Source of the DNA: JBEEMU01 sp043778315
Lineage (GTDB): Bacteria > Bacteroidota > Bacteroidia > Chitinophagales > Saprospiraceae
Length of the DNA stretch: 21,529 bases
Direction of reading: 5' to 3'
Assembly (NCBI GenBank): GCA_043778315.1
Contig: JAYWGJ010000275.1
Location: 1 to 21,529, forward strand
This document shows positions 17,461 through 21,529 of this stretch, one piece after another (the first letter of the stretch is position 1; the number at the start of each line of letters is the position of its first letter). The position numbers were made by a program, and so were the translations under genes. Below the pieces are notes generated by a model. It had not been told where the DNA came from and did no database searches. It saw only the letters and a list, made by a program, of their open reading frames with translations.

Positions 17461-17896
17461 AATCATAATTTTTATAGCTATTGCTACGACATTTTTTTCT
17501 TGCGCACAAAAAAAAGTATTTGACCGCGAAGACAGCTTTCATAGTTATATGGAAAAGGTAGTTGCGCACAAATTTCAACCCAAAGAAATCGTATTTGTAC
17601 TCAATAACGGTCGGTGCGGGACTTGTTACCGAGAGGATATTCATCAACTCCAAGATATTTTCAGGGAAAATACTACACCCAAAACTATTATTTTAGCAGA
17701 ACCTGCACCTAGCATTCAAGAACCTTTATCGCTATTACCCAAAGTTCATTTTTTTATTGATAATAATATCAATTTAGGCAAATATGGACTTGCTTATGGC
17801 TCAGATTTGGTTTTTTTATTAGAAAACGGTAAAATAGAAGCCTGGACACCCATAAAAGGCAGTAATATGGATTTTATTCGTCAAAATATTAAGTAA
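17447..17896 (+). CDS. Thioredoxin-like lipoprotein with CGTC motif
   Basis: The 149-residue product begins with a lipoprotein signal (MNRNKIIIFIAIATTFFSC, acylated Cys 19). A strand EIVFVLNNGRCGTCYRED (47-64) leads into a CxxC pair, C57-G-T-C60, placed after a hydrophobic strand and before a helix as in thioredoxin folds. The later strands KVHFFIDNN and DLVFLLENGKIEAW fit the second half of such a fold. I do not see the usual WCxxC tryptophan and the cis-proline is uncertain, so it is a divergent family member: reductase, disulfide isomerase or a metal-binding relative. Its ATG lies inside the end of the propeller gene (14-base overlap). Substrates are unknown; the four-Cys lipoprotein of the same cassette is an obvious candidate. 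Strongly AT-rich. Confidence 0.68.
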   Translation: MNRNKIIIFIAIATTFFSCAQKKVFDREDSFHSYMEKVVAHKFQPKEIVFVLNNGRCGTCYREDIHQLQDIFRENTTPKTIILAEPAPSIQEPLSLLPKVHFFIDNNINLGKYGLAYGSDLVFLLENGKIEAWTPIKGSNMDFIRQNIK

Positions 17897-17903
17897 AAAC
17901 AAC

Positions 17904-17941
17904 AAGTTCCGTATCTTATCATTAAGATACGGAACTTTTTT
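17904..17941. terminator. Bidirectional terminator between convergent units
   Basis: AAGTTCCGTATCTTA (17904-17918) pairs perfectly over 15 bp with 17923-17937 around TCAT, followed by a T-run on the plus strand; the minus strand also gives T-rich sequence after the stem. It closes the lipoprotein cassette and the CIA30 gene, which converge here. Confidence 0.93.
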
Positions 17942-17971
17942 ATTCTGCGAAAAAAATACCCTCTTCCTCCT

Positions 17972-18598
17972 TCAAAACAGCGACACCTCATCTATCTTCA
18001 AATCAAAACTGCCTTCTTGATAGGCGTTAATGATGCTGAGGTAATGAACGTGCGAGAGGTTTATTTTTTTGTTGGCGATAAGCGTATCAAAAAATGACAT
18101 ATACATTGCCGAAAAAGGAATTTTTACCTCCTGCCATTCGTTCGCTACGGTCTTAAATTTGTATTCCAAATGTTGCGGAACGGCACTAATAATATCGGGT
18201 TGTAAGGATAGAATATAGCTGCGTCCGTCGCCTTTCAGCTTGATAGTCAAGCCTTTATATTGTTGCAGCGTATCGGTGAGCATCGGGCTGATGATGGCGG
18301 CTATGCCGCCGCCGTTGTCGAGCGAGAGTTCGCCCACAAAATCCGCCATGCCGCCGTTTGGTACATTGAGAGGGAGGATATTGACTTCCGCCTGCGACGC
18401 GCCGCCCATAGTTTGGTCGGTGAATACCGTCCACGCGGTCGCGCTATCTAAGGTCGGTTGATTGAAATCGAAAAGGATTTTTGGTGTTTTTACGGTTGCT
18501 GTTTTCGTGGTGTCGGCGGTATCGAGGTCTATCGGTTGCGCCGCAGCGAAGCCAATAAAAAGGATATTTAGACCGAAAAACCAAAGAAAACGCAGCAT
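17972..18598 (-). CDS. Secreted CIA30 (NDUFAF1-like) domain protein
   Basis: The 208-residue protein has a signal peptide (MLRFLWFFGLNILFIGFAAA, cut before QP) and one CIA30 domain, a galactose-binding-like beta-sandwich first named from a mitochondrial complex I assembly factor. Typical family signs are WTVFTDQTMGGASQAEV, FVGELSLDNGGGIAAI, YKGLTIKLKGDGRSYILSL, and WQEVKIPFSAM. In bacteria the role is unknown; carbohydrate binding is often suggested for the fold. The frame continues to a GTG at 18628, but ATG 18598 gives a cleaner signal peptide and is preferred. It lies 128 bases downstream of apaG on the same strand, with a palindromic repeat between them, and no promoter of its own is evident. 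Confidence 0.85.
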   Translation of the reverse strand: MLRFLWFFGLNILFIGFAAAQPIDLDTADTTKTATVKTPKILFDFNQPTLDSATAWTVFTDQTMGGASQAEVNILPLNVPNGGMADFVGELSLDNGGGIAAIISPMLTDTLQQYKGLTIKLKGDGRSYILSLQPDIISAVPQHLEYKFKTVANEWQEVKIPFSAMYMSFFDTLIANKKINLSHVHYLSIINAYQEGSFDLKIDEVSLF

Positions 18599-18655
18599 TT
18601 TTGTAGAAAAGTTAATGAAAAAACCCACCTTGAAGGATTTTTAGAGGGTTTAAAT

Positions 18656-18713
18656 CGGCGTGCGAGTAAGCTCGCACTGGTCTTATTTTGTGCGGGTTGA
18701 AACCCGCACGCCG
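18656..18713. repeat. Compound palindromic repeat (GTGCGAG / GTGCGGG hairpins)
   Basis: Two hairpins lie side by side: GTGCGAG/CTCGCAC (18660-18666, 18671-18677; loop TAAG) and GTGCGGGTT/AACCCGCAC (18690-18698, 18701-18709; loop GA). In addition the outermost bases CGGCGTGCG (18656-18664) and CGCACGCCG (18705-18713) are exact inverted copies, so the whole unit can also close into one branched stem. It is GC-rich compared with its setting and looks like an interspersed REP-type element between apaG and the CIA30 gene. Confidence 0.8.
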
Positions 18714-18726
18714 TTACCGCAAAAAC

Positions 18727-19128
18727 TTAGTTTTTACGAAAATCGGCGAGCAGCAAAAAACGCGGAATATGCGCCTCAAACTGCGCTGCGTCGGCGGCGC
18801 GCTGCACTAAGTAAGTGCCGTGCATCGTGCCGATGTCGGTACAGAGGTGCGTCCCTGAAACGTACTGATGACGGTCGCCCGGCTCCAACACGGGCTGCTG
18901 CCCGACGATGCCCTCGCCCTCTACTTCGCTCCAATCGCCCAACGAGTCGTAAATAAACCAATGCCGCCGCAGAATTTGGACGGTGTAAGGGCTTTTATTA
19001 TCGATGGTGATGCGGTACGCAAAAACGTAGTTAGCGCGGCGCGGCGACGAAATATCCGCTTGATAAAACGTCTCTACGCTAATCTGTATGCCGTTCGTGA
19101 CGGTCGTATCTTTGTGGTTTTCTGGCAT
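18727..19128 (-). CDS. apaG: ApaG domain protein
   Basis: ApaG is a small fibronectin-type beta-sandwich protein. It has been linked to cobalt/magnesium efflux phenotypes in enterobacteria, but its biochemical role is not settled. The 133-residue product has the family signature VEGEGIVGQQPVLEPGDRHQ (69-88), followed by YVSGTHLCTDIGTMHGTYL (89-107), and normal length. The glycine-rich GEGIVG loop is the pyrophosphate-binding-like segment noted for the family. It is 45 bases downstream of the HD-domain gene, but a full promoter-like sequence overlaps that gene's end, so apaG probably has its own promoter. The usual proteobacterial partners (ksgA, apaH) are absent here. Confidence 0.95.
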   Translation of the reverse strand: MPENHKDTTVTNGIQISVETFYQADISSPRRANYVFAYRITIDNKSPYTVQILRRHWFIYDSLGDWSEVEGEGIVGQQPVLEPGDRHQYVSGTHLCTDIGTMHGTYLVQRAADAAQFEAHIPRFLLLADFRKN

Positions 19129-19168
19129 CTTTTGTGACTTTTTTACTTTTTTTGGTGTAATATAGCTC

Positions 19169-19200
19169 CAAATCTACGGCTTAATAAGCAATAGCTCCAA
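19169..19200 (-). promoter_or_regulatory. Promoter for apaG inside the end of the HD gene
   Basis: On the minus strand TTG (19200-19198), a 21-base spacer and TAGATTTG (19176-19169) match the Bacteroidota -33/-7 elements, with a predicted leader of about 35 bases before the apaG ATG. The 10-mer TTGGAGCTAT occurs twice, once at the -33 box and once right at and after the -7 box (19191-19200 and 19162-19171). Confidence 0.5.
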
Positions 19201-19818
19201 CTCCTCGAGTTCGCGCTGAATATTTTGTCGCGCCTTTTCTTCGTACAAATCCTTGAACATTCGCGTTTTATAAATACTTTTTCGTGCCAAAAAGCCCTCC
19301 ATGATAGCTTTTCGCCCTGGATAATACAGTGCATCGGGATAAATATCGTATTCGGTGCGTATTTTTTCGGTATATTTGCGATAATTGGCTGGCGTAGTAC
19401 CCAAAATAGCCAAATCGAAGTCCAAAAAGTAGTTCAAATCCATATCATCGCCTGCGTAATCGTGTTTTTTGGTGGCATAGATATAGTTTTTCACTTTTTC
19501 TACTCTTTCGGCGGCAACGTTCGGGTGTACATTTTCTACAAAAAAATTGGCACTTTCCAACTCGTTGTCCGTTCGCGATACATCGTAAACCGCGTCGTGG
19601 TAAAGTATCGACATCAGCACGGTTTCCTTATCCTCGATAGCGGCTTCGTGCGCAAAATACAGGCGCAGCATTCCGTCGATGTGCGTCCACGAGTGATAGG
19701 CGCGTTTCGGTTTGGTATATTGAAATTTGAGTATCATAAACGCCATCGTCAAGCCTAATTCGTCTTGATAATAGCTGCCTAATGCTGCCGAATAGTACAG
19801 ATATGGATTAATACGCAT
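19174..19818 (-). CDS. HD-domain metal-dependent phosphohydrolase-like protein
   Basis: The 214-residue protein matches the predicted HD-superfamily hydrolases of the COG4339 type, with unknown substrate. The HD metal ligands are visible: H42 or H46 in YHSWTH (41-46), H74-D75 in ILYHDAVYD, and D133/D135 in FLDFDLAILG. ESANFF (88-93) is also family-typical. No membrane segment or signal peptide is present, so it is cytoplasmic. It starts only 2 bases after the stop of the PDZ-MORN gene, so the two form an operon. The C-terminus (REFEEL-like acidic helix, ~196-210) is probably coiled. Nucleotide or phosphate-ester hydrolysis is a family-level guess. Confidence 0.85.
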   Translation of the reverse strand: MRINPYLYYSAALGSYYQDELGLTMAFMILKFQYTKPKRAYHSWTHIDGMLRLYFAHEAAIEDKETVLMSILYHDAVYDVSRTDNELESANFFVENVHPNVAAERVEKVKNYIYATKKHDYAGDDMDLNYFLDFDLAILGTTPANYRKYTEKIRTEYDIYPDALYYPGRKAIMEGFLARKSIYKTRMFKDLYEEKARQNIQRELEELELLLIKP

Positions 19819-19820
19819 AT

Positions 19821-21344
19821 TTATTTTTGTTTACGAAATACTAATATTGTGACATTGTTTGAACTGCCTTTACTGAAGCTGCTCGCCGACGCGAACATAG
19901 GCGTACCGTTGCCGTCGCGAAGCTGATAGAGCAATTGCGCCTTTGGGTCGGACGAGTTTTGCGGCGATAGCTCTGCTTTTTCCTTGTTTCCTATCGTACC
20001 CGAAAATAAATTAGCTTTTGCCGTGGTCAAGGCAGCTACTACATAAGTACAGCCCGTTTTGCCCGAAAGTGTGACATGCGCTCCGCCTTCGGCGGAGAGC
20101 TTCGTTTCTAGCTCGTAGCCTTCGCTTTTGAGCTTCGTTTCTATCTCTGCGCCAACGGCGGCTGTAGCAGCCGCAGCCTCTTTATCGCTCGCTTTTACCG
20201 CTTTGGTGTCGCCGAGTGTAAGCACGCCTTTACCCGTCGATTTGTCTAATTGTCCGTTCACGAACTTGCCTTCCTCCCATTTTCCGTCGCGCATAAAGAG
20301 TTTGCCTACGCCGTTTGGTCGCGCCTCCGAGTCCAATCCGCCCTCATATTTCCATGCCTTTTTTTCTGTATTTTCAAAAAATAACAAGCCTTTATTACAG
20401 CGTTCGCTGATGTATTCGCCTTCTACGCGCTTACCGATAAACGTCGCGACGTAGGTATATTGCCCGTAACCGACCCGTTTATCAGCCTTGTAATTGCCTT
20501 CATAAACAAAAAATTTGTCTTTTACGAATTTGCCCCAACCGTTGCGTTTGCCGTTTTCGTACAAGCCGTCGAAGCGGTCGCCTACCTTATATAGTACCGT
20601 AAAAAAGCCGTTGGCAACGCCGTTTTTGTACTCGCCTTCCCATAGGTCGCCGTTTACCTGCGTCCGCTTGCCGTGACCTGTCATCTGTCCTGCCGTGTAT
20701 TGACCCTCAAAAGTGGTCGCATTCGCGTAGCGTATCTTAAAAAAACCGTTCGGTTGGTCGTTTTCGTAGTTGCCTTCCCACACCTCTTTGTTCATTTTAG
20801 TGAGTTTGCCGATGCCGCTTCGCTTGCCCGCAACGTACATGCCCTCAAATTTTTCGCCCGTACCCGTCACCGTTTTGCACTGTCCGTTCGGAACGCCGCC
20901 TTTAAACGTACCTTCTATTTTTTCGTTGGTCGGCGAAAGCCACAGCCCCGAGCCATTTACACAGTCTCCTTTTAGGCATTTTCCTGCTACCGAAGCATCT
21001 TTGAATAGCACGCGCTGCACCTTTATTGGGGTAGCTTTCGCTTCGTTCGGGCGGCGGACGAGTAGCGTCACTTCGGTGCTGTCTTGTCCGCGCAACTGAT
21101 TCATAATATCCGTTTCTTCTTGTACGTCGCGCGTATTAAACTCGTCAATTTTTAGTATTTTATCACCAATTTTTAGTACTTTTTGGGCAGGCATACCCGC
21201 TTTAAAACCAATAACGTAAGGATAAAAATGTCCCTCGATGCTATCGAAGCGCACCTTAATACCTGCACCGATACCTGCTTGCTGCGCATACAGCACGGTG
21301 TACACATTACAAAGTGTTATAATTAATAAAATAATTTTTTTCAT
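19821..21344 (-). CDS. Secreted PDZ and MORN-repeat protein
   Basis: The 507-residue protein starts with a Sec signal (MKKIILLIITLCNVYTVLYA, cut before QQ). Residues ~24-110 form a PDZ domain (GIGAGIKVRF, then VIGFKAGMPAQ and LKIGDKILKID), usually a peptide-binding module. About eight to nine MORN repeats of 23 residues follow (~125-360), with the pattern W/F-EG-Y-NG--NG-G. The last ~130 residues hold an alanine-rich stretch (~385-400) and a beta-rich tail not recognised. No T9SS sorting domain is seen. MORN arrays often mediate membrane or protein contact; a role as a periplasmic or cell-surface scaffold is inference. The gene overlaps no neighbour upstream and is followed after 2 bases by the HD gene. 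Confidence 0.85.
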   Translation of the reverse strand: MKKIILLIITLCNVYTVLYAQQAGIGAGIKVRFDSIEGHFYPYVIGFKAGMPAQKVLKIGDKILKIDEFNTRDVQEETDIMNQLRGQDSTEVTLLVRRPNEAKATPIKVQRVLFKDASVAGKCLKGDCVNGSGLWLSPTNEKIEGTFKGGVPNGQCKTVTGTGEKFEGMYVAGKRSGIGKLTKMNKEVWEGNYENDQPNGFFKIRYANATTFEGQYTAGQMTGHGKRTQVNGDLWEGEYKNGVANGFFTVLYKVGDRFDGLYENGKRNGWGKFVKDKFFVYEGNYKADKRVGYGQYTYVATFIGKRVEGEYISERCNKGLLFFENTEKKAWKYEGGLDSEARPNGVGKLFMRDGKWEEGKFVNGQLDKSTGKGVLTLGDTKAVKASDKEAAAATAAVGAEIETKLKSEGYELETKLSAEGGAHVTLSGKTGCTYVVAALTTAKANLFSGTIGNKEKAELSPQNSSDPKAQLLYQLRDGNGTPMFASASSFSKGSSNNVTILVFRKQK

Positions 21345-21469
21345 GTTTTTTTATAAAAAAGAGTTTGTTTTAAAGAAAAAATTGTATTTTTGACAAAATA
21401 AGTCCTTTTGCTTATTAAAATATTAATATTGAAATAGGTATTTATTATCAATAAAAATAAATATTTTTG

Positions 21470-21477
21470 CAAAGATA
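21470..21477 (-). promoter_or_regulatory. -7 box upstream of the PDZ-MORN gene
   Basis: TATCTTTG on the minus strand matches TAnnTTTG exactly and predicts a leader of about 120 bases. A matching box in the opposite direction (TATTTTTG, 21462-21469) abuts it, and a third lies at 21385-21392 on the plus strand with a TTG 17 bases upstream. The plus-strand boxes would serve a gene beyond the window, if any. Confidence 0.4.
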
Positions 21478-21529
21478 AACTTTCAGACCTATATAACGCT
21501 AATTTTGGTTGGTAAATTATATTCAAAAT

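Noticed and set aside
21341..21526. 61-residue minus-strand frame upstream of the PDZ-MORN gene
   Set aside because: It is very A/T-rich, overlaps the MORN start by four bases, has no recognisable features and covers the likely promoter.

Overview
The window is a stretch of Bacteroidota chromosome. It encodes two signature proteins of the type IX secretion system (T9SS), the giant outer-membrane translocon SprA/Sov and a SprE/PorW-type TPR lipoprotein. Several upstream regions carry the Bacteroidota -7 box TAnnTTTG, and recognisable Shine-Dalgarno sequences are absent. Housekeeping genes (rnpB, ruvA, argS, apaG) are about half GC or a little less, up to about 60% GC in counted lines of argS, while intergenic DNA is very AT-rich. 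I cannot place it below phylum with confidence; a gliding or T9SS-bearing lineage such as Cytophagia, Chitinophagia or Saprospiria would fit.

Layout from left to right. (1) Positions 1-230 hold the 5' part of RNase P RNA on the minus strand, cut by the window edge. (2) A 350-base AT-rich gap with two small inverted repeats follows. (3) sprA, ruvA and an AlkA-type DNA glycosylase gene lie on the minus strand; the gap between ruvA and the glycosylase holds a degenerate array of short CGCAGAG repeats. (4) Divergent from these, on the plus strand, is the sprE/porW-like gene, then a ~330-base element with nested inverted repeats that looks like a non-autonomous mobile element, then argS with a strong terminator. 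(5) An AT-rich cassette on the plus strand has its own promoter-like sequence: a 114-residue four-cysteine lipoprotein, a hairpin/T-run attenuator, a DUF4221-like beta-propeller lipoprotein, and a CxxC thioredoxin-like lipoprotein overlapping it by 14 bases, closed by a bidirectional terminator. (6) On the minus strand at the right are a PDZ-MORN secreted protein and an HD-domain hydrolase 2 bases apart, then apaG with its own promoter, a palindromic GTGCGGG-type repeat, and a secreted CIA30-domain protein.

How they relate: SprA is the outer-membrane pore of the T9SS, and SprE/PorW is thought to link the translocon to the PorKN ring, so having both within 13 kb is notable. RuvA and the glycosylase are DNA repair proteins. 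The 15.9-17.9 kb lipoprotein cassette is the best candidate for an undescribed system: all three products are predicted lipoproteins, each with paired cysteines outside the signal peptide, and their base composition differs from both flanks.
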